A stretch of 64,000 bases of DNA from Mesodorylaimus sp. YZB2_4 (lineage: Eukaryota > Nematoda > Enoplea > Dorylaimida > Dorylaimidae): positions 248,001-312,000 of the forward strand of contig JASANH010000243.1 in assembly GCA_030248295.1 (NCBI GenBank), in the 5' to 3' direction. The translations under genes were made by a program, and so were the position numbers. The notes beneath the pieces were generated by a model. The model did not search any database, was not told the DNA's origin, and worked only from the letters and a program-made list of their open reading frames with translations. Shown one piece after another: positions 1 to 11,474 of this stretch (the stretch's first letter is position 1; each line of letters begins with the position of its first letter).

Positions 1-3000
1 CATAAAGGTAAGAGGAGACTCGGCATGGTGCTGGCTTCGAAATACGATCGCGTATCGGCCGATGAATTGTTCCACGTGCACAATAAATATGGGCTACCAG
101 TGGAAGAAATTCGAGCAATGACTGGCAAGAAAGGAATTCGATTCGATGAAAATGCACTGAAACAGAAAATAGATGACCACGCGAATGAACCGCCGGCATT
201 TTTGAACATTGGAACGTTTGACGCGGAGGTAGTAAATGTCATCAGCGAATTAAAGGTAAGAAATAGTCTGACCATGTTTTTTATGTTTTTTCTGGCGGGC
301 CTTAATGGGAGAGCTTCAAAGTTTTCACTACAGGAGCATGGGATGCTGCGACTTCACATGTGACATACATGCTCGTGCGGCGGACGCTCCAAACGCAATT
401 TGAATTCGCCTTTATCTTCTACCGATCATGCGCATTGCACGCTAACATCCAGCTGCTAAGCTCTGGGCTCAGCATCCACTATCAGTCATCGGTCGATACC
501 GATAATGTAGATTTATCAATTTAATAAGCTTTTGTCGAATTTAGGTCTGCTAAGGGTGAGTGATGAGGAAGGTTGCTACAAACTCTGTGCTAAAGAGTGC
601 ATTTTCCAAGAAACGTCTGGGACAATACTAAATCATGATTAATCATTATTTCGCTTGTTGGCCGGCAATGCCATCAAGCAGTTCACGCGTTATACGTAAA
701 TGGCTTCGTTTGCGGGCAAAGGAAAAGGAAGGAGGAAGAACTTGGTCCTCCAAAAGTTGCGTTATATATTACCCTTCCTCAGGTCCCAGCATCGATCCGA
801 CCCCGATCCGATCCAGGGCCTCAATCGGCCTGATCCAGATCCGATCAGGTCGATCCGCTTCAAAAAATTTAGATTGATGGGGATGAGGTACTTAGCACTG
901 CGTCCTCACCAACCTGCTCTATGTCCTCGCTGTCACAGTCTACTCCAAAGGCCACAGGAGAGATAAGCAGAGCCTGAAGTGGGATTGAATGCTGATTTAA
1001 GAGAAAAACGGGATTTTCTCATCATAGTATGCCACACCTATCGTTCTTCAGCAGATACAGAGCGAAAAATTTCAGTTGCCGATCCAGCAGTCATATCGGA
1101 TTGGGAACTGATCCACCCCTTGGATCGGTCGATGCTGGCTTATGTCTCACCAGAAAAAAGCCTTGTAAAGCGTTCTGGGCCTCACGCAATATTTCAAGGT
1201 ATGCATGTTCCTGCTTTACCTTTCAGATTTTAGCGAGCAAAATTTAGCTGGAGACTTTGAATTAAAAGTAGAGAGAGACTTTGCTAACGGATATCCGACT
1301 TTTTCGTCAAGCATCCATGCCAGACCCTTTTGATATTCATACTCACTGCCTGGCAGTGTGACTCGGCTGTTTCTAGAAGTGTCATGTGTCAATTATCGGC
1401 GATAATCAGTATCGGCCGATAACTGATAATGCTATTATCAGCCGGATCTGAATGGGAGTGTTCAGGGAACATCAACTGAACTGCTCCTTCAGTTGATGTG
1501 TAATTTATCTTTAGCCAGTCTCTAAATAAATCTTTGACTCACGGTCAACGAGAAACGACCGCTAGCCGCTTCGGTGTTGCAAGGGGGGGAAGGTATGCGG
1601 TATAATTTGTTTGGCAGTGCTGGAAGCTAGTCGACCTGTCCAATTCTGGACTTCAGGGGAGAGAAATTCTCTTTCCGCCTTGCGTACTTACGCAACCAGC
1701 ATTCCTGTTGGTCGTGAGAGCGGTACTCTCCCCTGGCTGGAAGATGTCAAACCCTCTGGTCAGCATCGATTGATCCACCGTTCTGGCCGATCAAATCCGG
1801 CTGCTGGATCGGCCGAATCAGCAACTAAAAGTTTTTGTAGTGTATCTGCTGGAGGAGAATGATAAGATGTGGAATACTATTATGAGAAAATCCCTTTTTC
1901 TTCTCACAAATCAGCATTTAATCCCACTTTAGGCGCTTGTTAATTTTTTTGTGTCTTTGGAGTGGTCTGAGAGAGAGCAGAGCATGTTGGTGAGGACGCA
2001 GTGCTCAATACGTCGTCCCCACCAATCTTTTTTTGAAGCGGATCAGCCGGATTGGATCGGCATCGGGATCCAGGCTTAGGGTCGGATCGGTCGATGCTGG
2101 CCCTCTGGTTGATGTTTCCAGCAACAAATATTGTAAGAGACTAGCCTCAGTGCAACTTGCCTACAAGTGTAACCTGCCACATGGGTGCGCTGGTTACACT
2201 TGTACTTTGTCCGTTAGGGTCGCTAAACCAGGCCTTATAGGGTGAGAGGCTCTCCAATCTGAATCTCCTCATAGACAGGGCTGGGTATACCCCACTGGAT
2301 AACCGTCGACATCGGGGACTTGCGACTAACATTCGGTCTTGCCCAGCATGCATCCCGGATGGACACTACAGCAGTCGATTTCGAGATAGGATCTGGGGAA
2401 AACCCCAAAAATCTATTCTTGGAATGACCAGCATGGTTGAAAATCATAAAAAAAGCAGCCAGCTGCGGTAATCGAGTCGTGCACTGGTCGTTCAGTTGAT
2501 GTTTCACTGATCTTTGACTCTCAGAAAAGACCGACGCCATCCTGGAAGTGGAGTTGCCGGGGCTGGTGTTGCGTATTAATGTTGGAAGCCTATGCAAAAC
2601 AGGATATCATTGCTTATCAAGCCCAAATAGGTTCCAAATAGCCATCGCTTCAACTATATACAATACATTGGACAGATAATTGCCAAGGGCGGGCTCGATT
2701 CCTGCTCAAGCTCGACTGTTTTGCGCATCTTACTTGATCGAAATTGAAACCTCTTTTCAGCAAAAATTTTTAAAGCTTTGTTTTGAAAGAGTCAGTTTTT
2801 TAGGCACGTCTGACTCTCACAACCGATGATTCTTTGAAATATCAAACGAAGAAAATCGATTCTGGTCGTTACATCGTTCCCTCTTGTCAGGCGAAAATCG
2901 TTGCTGTCGCTCATAACGATAGACTAGTAGACAATGTTCCAATCGATTTGTGTTCGATTATTTTGGACCGCACACCGTTTTATTCAGAAGCTGGTGGGCA

Positions 3001-4218
3001 AGCGGGTGATCGTGGTCTCATTCAGTGTGGTTCGTCTGTTTTCGATGTTGAGGATACACTCGTCCGAGGGCCATACGTTTTTCATCGAGGTCGACTACGC
3101 GGGGGCAATTTGAATTGTGGCGATGTTGTGGAAGCAATGGTGGATGAAAAATGGCGATATGGGTGAGTGAAATGCCTTTTTGGATATTGGTTGGAGGGAC
3201 TACTGGTATAGGTACGGCAGGATATTCAGTATGCTGGACTTCGGAGTAAATATGGCTGGGTATTTGAAGCCGCATAACTGGATGTTAGCTATCTGCTGTT
3301 TCTGAGCTTTTTCTATTCAAACTTTAGACTGTAGGGTGCATCATGAAGAGAAAAAGGCAGCATTACGATTAAAATGAGCACTAATCTTAGTGGTGCAGGT
3401 TCGACTCCCGCGCGGGCACGAGTTTTGCGTTCTGTTTCCATGGTGCAGGCAGGCCTATAACGTTTCTCATGCTTTTTCATTTCCGTTTCGGTTTTATTTC
3501 CAGATGCATGCAACATCACACAGCAACCCATTTGTTCATGTCAATATTGGAACGTCAGTTTGGCAACGTTCGACAACGTTCATCGAAGTTGAATTCGGAA
3601 ATTTCAGAACTCGGATTTTGGGCGTCTGCGCATCTGACTCCAGATTTAGTCAAAAAATTGGAATTTGATGCGAATGAAATTATTCAATGCGATGCAAGCG
3701 TTTTTATTGAGGAGACCAATTTCGAAAAAGCAAAAACAATTCCGAGTGTTCGGTGGATCAGTAGTGAACCGTATCCTGATGTGGTGCGAGTTGTATCGAT
3801 TGGCTCGCCATTTGCTGACATTGTGGGATCAGTCGCCAAACCCCCGTCGTCGCTTATTTCGGCTGAATTATGTTGCGGCACTCATTTGTCCACAATCGGT
3901 GATATAGGCCCGTTGAAGGTTATCAGTGTTGGCAAAGGATCAAATAGTGCAGTAAAAACCATTGAATTCGCAGTCGGAGCCAGTGCAGCAGCTGCTCAAG
4001 AACGAGCAGTGAATGAGCGGGAAAATATGTTGATACGATTGGAAAAACTGAGGGCCAGTGGCGGCGACAAGGATGGATTGAAGGAGGTGGAAGAAAAACT
4101 CTTAGCGGCTATGATTCCTTTTGATATCAAAGGCGAATTGTTGCAGATCATTTCTGAGATTGGAGAGAAAAGTGCCAAGCGTCGGGTGAAGGCGGGAAGA
4201 GCTATTGATGCCAAGTGA
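1..4218 (+). CDS. Alanyl-tRNA synthetase, probably mitochondrial (5' part outside window)
   Basis: Charges tRNA-Ala with alanine; the part seen here covers the end of the tRNA-recognition region and the editing domain. Three exons are visible: 1-255, 2804-3162 and 3504-4218, with matching phases (0, then 2). The second exon carries the typical TPFYSEAGGQAGDRG block. The third carries the zinc-binding editing motifs HHTATH and CCGTH (HxxxH and CxxxH), which remove mischarged serine or glycine. The protein ends only about 110 residues after CCGTH with a short coiled-coil-like stretch, so the large C-Ala domain of cytosolic and bacterial enzymes is missing. That is why I favour the organellar enzyme. 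The gene starts left of the window. Its 2.5-kb intron (256-2803) is far longer than its neighbours and filled with repeats. Family assignment is firm; the mitochondrial assignment is inferred. Confidence 0.9.
785..2100. repeat. Large imperfect inverted repeat in the AlaRS intron
   Basis: A left arm at about 785-1140 matches the reverse complement of a right arm at about 1755-2100, with roughly 610 bp between them. Shared blocks include GTCCTCACCAAC, GCTTCAAAAAA, GGGATTTTCTCAT and CAGCAGATACA. Both arms are rich in GATCGG/CCGATC motifs. The arrangement fits two opposed copies of one dispersed repeat or the arms of a fold-back element. No coding potential was recognised between the arms. Confidence 0.75.
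3380..3425 (+). repeat. Possible tRNA-derived SINE fragment (B box)
   Basis: The sequence GGTTCGACTCCCGC resembles a tRNA T-arm/B box and the same motif in the SINE copies at 51.9, 55.1 and 58.7 kb. No convincing A box was found upstream, so this is at most a fragment. Confidence 0.3.
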
Positions 4219-4586
4219 TGGAAGATGCTGATGTGTTGTGTGGGTTGTGTTCTCACATGGAAACTACACAGACATCGAAGGCGAGAATTCATACTGGAAC
4301 GTTTGAGTGACTTCTAGCATCTTTACTCGCACTGCACCTGGTGTTGTGACCATTGCCGCTTCGGGATGTGGCTCGAGTAGTTGGCTCGGTAAGGTGGAGC
4401 CAAAGCGGTATAAGAGGAGACTGAAATCCTTGGCTCACCATACGGCAAAACTGCTGTAAAGGCTGACCAGAGGATGGCTCAAGCCACAGGAACAGTGCCA
4501 CGCAGCCCGCGACGCCTTGCGATATTGTTTAGCCACCACACCACAAGGACCGTATAGACTCACAATTCGGGGAGCAGCCGCAGGTG
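4219..4586. other. Intergenic, nothing recognised
   Basis: Downstream of the AlaRS stop codon. No coding region, RNA gene or repeat was recognised before the inverted-repeat element begins. Confidence 0.5.
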
Positions 4587-5366
4587 CCGGTGTCATGACA
4601 TAATGCGTCCGCCATCATAATACGTCCGGCCGGACTCATTATGACGTCATAATGAGTCCGAGGGTGTCATAATGCGTCCGGGTGGCTCAAAAGCAACTAA
4701 GTCGATCCAAATGTAGAATGTACTGTCGTAACATCATATATCATACCATATATCATCAAAACAAAGCAAAAGTCACCATGAATACAAAGGCACGAAATGA
4801 TGCGAACGATTGACAATAAAAATCGCTTCATCGGACGAACGAATCTTCGGCTTGAACTGGACCCAAGCAAACCCACTGACCTGTGGACCGTAACACCAAA
4901 TTTCGGTCTCCAATAGATCCGCAGCAACTTGCAACTCGACATCTGAGCCCCACGAGTGATTCTCTCGCATCTTTGTCTTTTGGAAGTAGTCCTCGGCGGG
5001 CTGTTGCAGGTATCGGGCTTTCGTTCTGGCTGATTTCATCGCAGATCAATTTGCGAAGAGCCAAATGATGTTTCTCGGAATTGGTAATAACATGACTCAA
5101 GGTTCGGAACAGACAGTTGCCATCGCCTTTGATCTCTGTCGTCGGTTGAGGTGGGGCATTGATGGCGGATCGATTTTTCGGCTTGAGTTTTCGTCGTGTG
5201 CTGTCGCACGTAAAGCCAAGTTTTCGGGATGTGTCCAGGTCTTTGTTCTCAACACTGACCCCGGACGCAATATGATTGCCTCGGACGCATTATAATGACC
5301 GCTGGCCAATCATAATGAGTCCGGCCGGACGCTTTATGATGAGGACGCATTATGACGGGACACCGG
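4587..5366. mobile_element. Terminal-inverted-repeat DNA element carrying an OTU fragment
   Basis: The ends are near-perfect inverted repeats of about 60 bp: CCGGTGTC, then ATAATGCGTCC, then CGTCCGGCCGGACTCATTAT on each side. Inside each end lie further copies of a 12-mer of the form ATAATGNGTCCG in both orientations, about ten in all. Such subterminal arrays are typical transposase-binding sites of DNA transposons (established knowledge; not shown here). The element is about 780 bp and has no recognisable transposase, so it is non-autonomous. Its interior encodes an OTU-like protease fragment on the minus strand. Confidence 0.8.
4773..5283 (-). pseudogene. OTU-type cysteine protease fragment, frameshifted
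   Basis: On the minus strand, one frame (about 5283-5060) contains GDGNCLFRTLSHVI, the Asp-Gly-Asn-Cys catalytic block of OTU deubiquitinases. A second frame (5039-4773) contains NHSWGSDVELQVAADLLE and ends near NRSHHFVPLYSW, the usual position of the catalytic His. The two parts align with one OTU domain if a single frame change is allowed near 5040, just after LICDE. All three key positions are present, but the frame break and lack of an obvious start suggest a decaying or spliced copy. OTU proteins cleave ubiquitin linkages. Here the domain is cargo of the inverted-repeat element that surrounds it. I cannot tell whether it was captured from a host gene or is part of the element family. Confidence 0.7.
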
Positions 5367-5639
5367 TCGTCGAAGGGGTTCCTTCGCCCGAAGTGCTCGC
5401 GGAGCAAGTTCAGATCAGGAACTCAAGACCAGTTCTCTACCGATGCCTGCAATCAGACCAGTCACTCGACCTCGCTCTCGGTCTCGTGCTGACCCTGACT
5501 TAGAAGAGGCGGACCGGTTCCCTGAACCAGTGCACACATAGGCCAAAAGGCATAGACATGCCTATTACAAAACCGCTGGGACAGATTAGGGCTCTCCCGT
5601 GCTTGTTCTCACTCGTTTCGTTTCCATCTGTGTTCTGAA

Positions 5640-5840
5640 TTTGTGGGGAGCCACCCCCTTGTGTAACCCTCGCGCCTGGTAGGCCATGGCGAGTGGGAGA
5701 GAGTAATCGATACTCTCCCCTGGCTGGGAGACGTCAACCCCTCGGGTTGATGTTTCAGCCGTAGGTATAGTCGTAAAACTTGCCCTATTGCAGTCGGAGT
5801 TTTTGTCCCGCCGACTTCGGTTGGCCACCTCCTTCCTACG
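5640..5840 (-). repeat. Hairpin-core dispersed repeat, copy 1
   Basis: Member of a family of about 190 bp also seen at 59975-60125 and 61840-61990, with a partial copy near 1680-1770. Shared landmarks are GGGAGAGAGTAATCGAT, CTCCCCTGGCTGGGAG and a palindromic core of the form ACATCAACCC...GGGTTGACGT. The core could fold into a stem-loop. No coding capacity was seen. Confidence 0.75.
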
Positions 5841-5880
5841 CCCGCCAGGTTTGTTACAATTGTGTTGTCCACCCCAGCCT

Positions 5881-6185
5881 GTGGCAGACCTGAGGGGCGA
5901 GCCAGGTGCCGGCTAGGGACTTCGATTAGCATACTCTCAAAGGGCCTCTGCGGTCGTCGTTTCCTTTGGTTCATACTGGAAAATTCCAGGCGTTGACTCC
6001 AGGGCAGATACTTGGTTTGTCTGTGGATTTGTCTGTGGGTAAGATCTGGGACTGTCGAGACATCGTCGTGCCATTTTGTGCTTCGTAAAGGATCCTCTGA
6101 TGACCGAAGTCTTTACTGCGCCATCGACAGTGGAGCTGTTCGCCAGCGTAGGCATCTTAGGACCGGGTGCATTCGACTAGCAGCC
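5881..6185 (+). repeat. Dispersed repeat, inverted with respect to the 9.3-9.7 kb copies
   Basis: This segment reappears as its reverse complement at 9326-9625 and, in part, at 9668-9746. On its minus strand it holds a reading frame of about 72 codons starting MPTLANSS (6155 to 5937) that is also open in the second copy. It begins immediately beside the hairpin-core repeat, so the two may be parts of one longer element. Confidence 0.75.
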
Positions 6186-7578
6186 AGGTTGCGTATCATT
6201 GCACCGGGGAGGCACGGCATACACGCCTGAGGGGTTTGTTGCAGGAATCAGGGTTTTGGTGATCGATGCAGAAATTAGCCCCTCTATTGGGCTATTGAAG
6301 ACCTGGGACCGCTCGCTTGTAAGATCAGTCCAAGCCCGCTGCTAAGAGAGCGGAGAAGAACTGTCGCTCGCTCAAACTAACAACATATAACACTGGCAGC
6401 AAACAGCGCGATTTTGACCAAGAAAACGGCAAATACGCTTTTGATACACCTTTCGTTCTGGTCATGTCGCATCAATCAGTGTGATGCACGTCTGGGGCTC
6501 TCTTGCTGGTGGGAGTGACCAGTGGATCGTTTGCATCAAAAAAACTGGCAGTCAAGCAAGTTCTCATAATCAGACGTGTTGCAGCTGCAATATCAGGGAA
6601 TGCAGAGAATCGACTGCCAGACGGCTTCTACAGTACATGGGACCGGCGCCATCAATCCTGCATAGTGGTAAAATGTCCTGTTCATAACTGGCCACCATTA
6701 CTTAGCTCGAGGTCAAATGTCTGAGGTCGATCCTTGGTTATCACTGGCCATCTATGAGTACATGGCTAAAAAGGAGCTTCAACTTTTCTGAGAGCGCTCA
6801 CTGGCACTTGCTTGCTGGCGGTCGAGTTCAAGCTTCTCCTATTTCATGAGTCAGATTGCATGAAAGCTTATATAAAAACTTGAGCATATGACTGTACGTC
6901 TTCTACTGCAGGGGCGCTATGCGATGATGACCTAACCAGCTCCAGTCAATCCCCCCGTGCTCATTATCTGATCGAGCTCGGAGCAATCAACTGAGCTGCT
7001 AGGCAACTTCTTCTGCCTCGTCGATTTCCTCGGCGATGCTGTAAGTAAGCTTATGCTCAATAAATTCAGCTGTGCAGACTCGACTGGCAGTCGATACTTT
7101 GCGTTGAGCCAGTAGCTGGGGGGCGTCACTCGTCAGGATGATTCAGCCATGGACTAGGTTGGAAGACTTGGCTGGCCTTCCTGGGTTTTGGGTGGTGCAA
7201 AAGCTCCGCTGGTCACTCTCTGCAGTCATACATACCCAGTCGTATTATGCTGTACTGTAGCTGCGCAAAACTTTCTCTAAAACCTTTGATTTTAATTCAA
7301 TCAACTTCACAGGGAGGTACTCGTAGTCTACTTCGATATCCTACATAAATAGAAGAATGGAAGGAATCTGAGATAGCCGACCGAGGATTCACGCTTAAAG
7401 CTTGCATCGTTTTACTAAGTTCAGGTGCACTAAAGTGTCAGGTCTCCACGTGAGGTATGTTAGCGATTCATATCATCATAGTGCCACGTGAAGTCTGTAG
7501 CTCATAAGCGAGTTCGCATTCAAATATTAAGTGAATAAATCTGAAATTTTGCAATGGTTGCCCCAGCTGACCCTACTC
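6186..7578. other. Intergenic, nothing recognised
   Basis: No coding region, RNA gene or repeat that I can name. The right end is the 3' flank of the gustatory-receptor-like gene on the minus strand. Confidence 0.5.
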
Positions 7579-10500
7579 TCACACACGACAATTCTCATAA
7601 CAAAACGCTGTGACGTTGTGCGTCGCGTTGCCTAAAATTCCCAAATCCACAGAAACGGTTGCCGTTGCAAATTGAAGAATGACCAAGAAGTAAGTCACGA
7701 CAACTGATCCCACCTGAAACCTTCAACTATGCATATTTCTCAGAACTTTTCTCAGAAGTGCTTACGTTTAGCAACAAAGTAGCGTCAAATTTTGCCAGAG
7801 ATAAAACTGTTATCCCCACATCCTCCGACGCCATCCACTGCATCAACTGCATCAACGCGCGTCTACTTGCCTAAATAGAGCACCTAAGAGTAAGCAGAGT
7901 TTTTAAAAAGATTATTCTCACGTCGTTTATAGAAACACCAGAATCTTCGCAGGCTTGATCCTCATAAACTCTTCATAAACCAGATTCGCAATAATTGTTT
8001 GGGCTTTTGACTCTGAAACAGAAAAGGACTCCTGATGCAAAAAAGCTAGGTCCTAGAATAGGGCCAATATTCGACAGACCCAACCCAAAAAACCCACCTT
8101 TAAAAAAACTTGGCCAAAACGCCTGAAAACAGCTTTTGGTACATTCTGCAATGACACGTTTTTGAATCACATCTGTTTTGCTATCTTTCTTGGCTAAGAA
8201 GCACAAGATAATGCGTTCAAGAAGTATGTATTGTGTGGTAACTCGAAAACCTCTCTGGGAGAGTTAAAATCCTTGGGTTCCAGATGATGAAATCAGAAAG
8301 TCACTGAAAACTTTCAGCAAGGATCTCATCGTCAGTAGATGCGTATGTGTCGCTGGATTAAGATTTTTGGTGATGTGCAACCCGCAAAACATAATCCTGT
8401 GCTGCACGTCTCAAAAAGGCCTAAAACTGGAATCAGCCATATTTATATAAGTTTCTGTTGTCTGACCACTCGCCCGCCATTTCTGTACTTTATGACTTCA
8501 GAAACACTGTTTTACTGAGAATATATATTCTTTACATTTGTTAAAGATTTCTTCGGGCCTCAAATTTTAGGGGCCCTGGGGAACATTGACTGTAAGTGTA
8601 AAAAAGGAGCACAGGTAGCCAGGACGGCCAAGGTGACCGCAAGCTGCTTTGCAGTCTTTCAGAGTCCGAACTGTCGATCGTGTCAGCAATGATCTCGTGA
8701 ACTGATTGAACTCCATGCGTGAACACTAGAAACCATCACTTCCAGTGCTGGTCCAGTTTCATAAATTTTATCATGGTAGGCTCGATTACCCGAATACTTC
8801 TTTCAGACATGTATGGGGGCCTGGTAGGAGGATGAGTGAAAGAGTGAGCAAAGAGCACTGTTTTTGCCTAAAAATAGCACTAGGGGCCAAGGCTTTTGAG
8901 CAGTGCTTTGAATTTTCGACCATTATTTTATGGAACAAATTGAGTTCTGAATATTGGCGTGGACATACTGTACAGCGCTGATGTTTTTAGACAGGGTCAT
9001 TCGAGTGCCGCTTTGTAGTGTGTTCTTTGACTGATGAGCTGCTCATGCTATATTTCCTGTGTGTCCCACGATAGGAATAAACAGTATACAGTACAGTACA
9101 GAAACTGCCAGCGGCAGCGGTTTGGGATTTTTCTACCCGTATTGTTTGTTACTGCGTGACTAAACTCGATGCAGCGATTTGTGAACCATTAATCAATGCG
9201 CCAGGCCGTCGGTGACTCATTCAGAACCGTCGAGGTCCTCCGAGTGGAGACGGAAGCTGCTGCGGCGACGTACGATGCTCTACGCTCATGACGGTGGGTT
9301 TGGGCTGATCTTACAAGTGAGCGATTTCGAATGCACCCGGTCCTAAGATGCCCACGTTGGCAAACAGTTCCACTATCGATGGCGCAGTAAAGACTTCGGT
9401 CATCAGAGGATCCTTTACGAAGCACAAAAAGACACGACGGTGTCTCAACAGTCCTGGATCTTACCCACAGACAAATCCACAGACAAACCAAGTACCAGCC
9501 CTGGAGTCAACTCCTGGACTCTTCCAGTATGAACCAAAGGGAACGACGACCGCAGAGGCCCTCCGAGGGTATGCTAATCGAAGTCCCTGGACAGCACCTG
9601 GCTCGCCCCACAGTTCTGCCAATGGGCCTGCAAGGAGGCCTGCAACTGCCATGCAATCATACATTAGCCTGGCTGCTGGTCGAATGCACCCAGTCCTAAG
9701 ATGCCCACGCTGGCAAACAGTTCCACTATCGATGGCGCAGAAAGATCGAAGTCAACCAGAGGGTCCCATACACACCCACTCTGCAAAAAGGCTGGCCCAA
9801 CCCAACCTAAAACCTAAAACCTCAAAACCTGACTGGGTTTTGTGACTTTATGTCGGAGCCAGCGAATAAAGTGCCCTAATAGCTTGTTGTGATGCTCACC
9901 TCAGCTTTGAGTAGAATGGCTGGCGCTGCAGTGAATGCAAAAAGACTCGAAATCATAATCAGCCAATAAGTCAGGGAAAAGTAATTGGCTGAATTATTGC
10001 CACTGAGTGTCAGAACGAATAAATTTAAACACGCCGTTGTGATGAACAGAATCAATTGGAAAAAGCAAGAGTGTCTGAATGCATTATCCAGACACTCGAC
10101 TAAAAGTGACAAATGCGCGAAATCGCTCTGATACACTGCGATATTACGAGCTGTAAAAGAAGCTTCTGTTTCGTTTTCCAATTTCTTGCAATATTTTGTG
10201 AAATGCGCTCTGGCTAATTCGCACGAGGTGAAGAAGAAGATAATGTGGAAGATGGCGTGGATACCACCCGCGGAGCTGACCACTTGAATCAGGATTGTTA
10301 ATGCTATTGGTGGCAGAGACGTCCAATAGGCCGTTCGATCCCGTCGTTGTGGGAATCCACTTGTAATTATAGAAAAATTCTGCAGCGTGATCAAAATAAT
10401 AGTAGTTGCGCCATATGTGCCAGCAAACATGATGATCCCCAGTGTGCCACGCCGCCAACGATCTAGATCTCTTTTGGTCATCTTTGAACGAAAGATAAGC

Positions 10501-10886
10501 TGGCGCGATTGTTCGTAAAATCCTCCTGGGCGTACTAGAACACTGTTTGCATAATTCAAAGCCACAAAGCATGCTAATTGGTCCAATGTGAAAAAGCAAA
10601 TAATAAGTGCGCATATTGTATGGAGATCAAAATCAATACCCTGATAAACTTCACTCGGGTGGGGTATCATGGATAATATCATCAGCACTACACCCAGCAA
10701 GTAAATAGCAACAATCGCCGTGAACGTAAGCAGACGAAGGGCCGAGAGACAACGTGACTGGGCTTTGTTGTTTTGACCGCACAGTAAATGACATCCCGCG
10801 ACAGCGCCCAGGAAGTCTAAGACTTGATGTAGTCTTTCTGTGGTGTCAATAGCTGAGAGTTGCGCCAGTTTCGTGGACGAAGCCAT
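7579..10886 (-). CDS. Gustatory-receptor-like seven-transmembrane protein
   Basis: Three exons in phase: 10886-9900, 7870-7766 and 7713-7579, about 408 residues, the usual length of insect-type gustatory receptors. The long first exon holds six hydrophobic segments. The last exon contains VVVTYFLVILQFA, matching the C-terminal TYxxxxxQF signature of this family of ligand-gated channels. I chose the ATG at 10886 (MASSTKLAQ) because the frame above it lacks another ATG. A related degenerate copy at 15961-17379 has the same exon layout and supports the model. The 2-kb intron (7871-9899) holds a LINE 3' end and dispersed repeats. The weakest point is assigning the two small exons to this first exon rather than to a lost neighbour. 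The ligand is unknown. Confidence 0.7.
8600..9080 (+). mobile_element. LINE (non-LTR retrotransposon) 3' end fragment
   Basis: The translated stretch at 8745-8981 contains LVQFHKFYHGRLDYPNTSF and TIILWNKLSSEY, features of the C-terminal end of CR1/Jockey-like LINE polymerases. The first block is closely similar to LKLVQFHEFYRGRHDSP in the minus-strand LINE at 11.5-12.6 kb. It lies in the intron of the receptor gene on the opposite strand. Confidence 0.65.
9326..9746 (-). repeat. Dispersed repeat, two tandem partial copies
   Basis: The segment 9326-9625 is the reverse complement of 5881-6185. The segment 9668-9746 repeats its outer end (CGAATGCACCC...GATGGCGCAG). The plus-strand reading frame starting MPTLANSS (9348) stays open for 165 codons. 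The repeat sits inside the receptor intron. Confidence 0.75.
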
Positions 10887-11474
10887 GCCTGCGATAGAGG
10901 GATGGGAGTGACGGCGATTATCTGCACTCACAAACTCTAATGGAGCGCAGGAAATGCAAAGCCTTATGAACCCTTTGTGTGCGAAAATTAAAAACCTTTT
11001 ACTTTAATAACCGTGTTAGTAATATTGGACCTAGTAAATGATGCAATGATAATTTCAGAAATTCTGTGTCCGTCATGCTCAACGATAATTAAGGTTCCGA
11101 ATGTTAAAGAACGTCTGATGTCCGAACACGATTTCCCACGCTTGTTGACAGGATGAAAGAAAAACCTCACTCGTCGTCAGTGGCTGCATACAGTAGGCAT
11201 CCCGATACTGTAACAGACTGGATATAGGATAAAATTTTATGGAATCCGTGAATAATTTGGTTGCGCTGTCCCCAAAATGTTTTTTTTTAAATCTCATCCG
11301 GTATTTTCGGTATGAAAAAGCTCGTTTTATCACGTTTTGAGGGTTTTATACATGCAAACAGAACTCTGCGCACTTTGGGAATATGAAATACGCCGTCAAC
11401 GATCAGGCGGGTCTCTTAAACGGAGTTCGTGTTTGTTTAGGCTGTCTCGCGCATCTTTCTGCAGGGCTGATCAT
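10887..11474. other. Intergenic, upstream of the receptor gene
   Basis: No gene recognised. A minus-strand frame of 84 codons (11333-11079) shows no recognisable domain and I do not call it. Confidence 0.45.

Noticed and set aside
11079-11333. 84-codon minus-strand frame upstream of the receptor gene
   Set aside because: No similarity to any family that I know, and no continuation through plausible splice sites.
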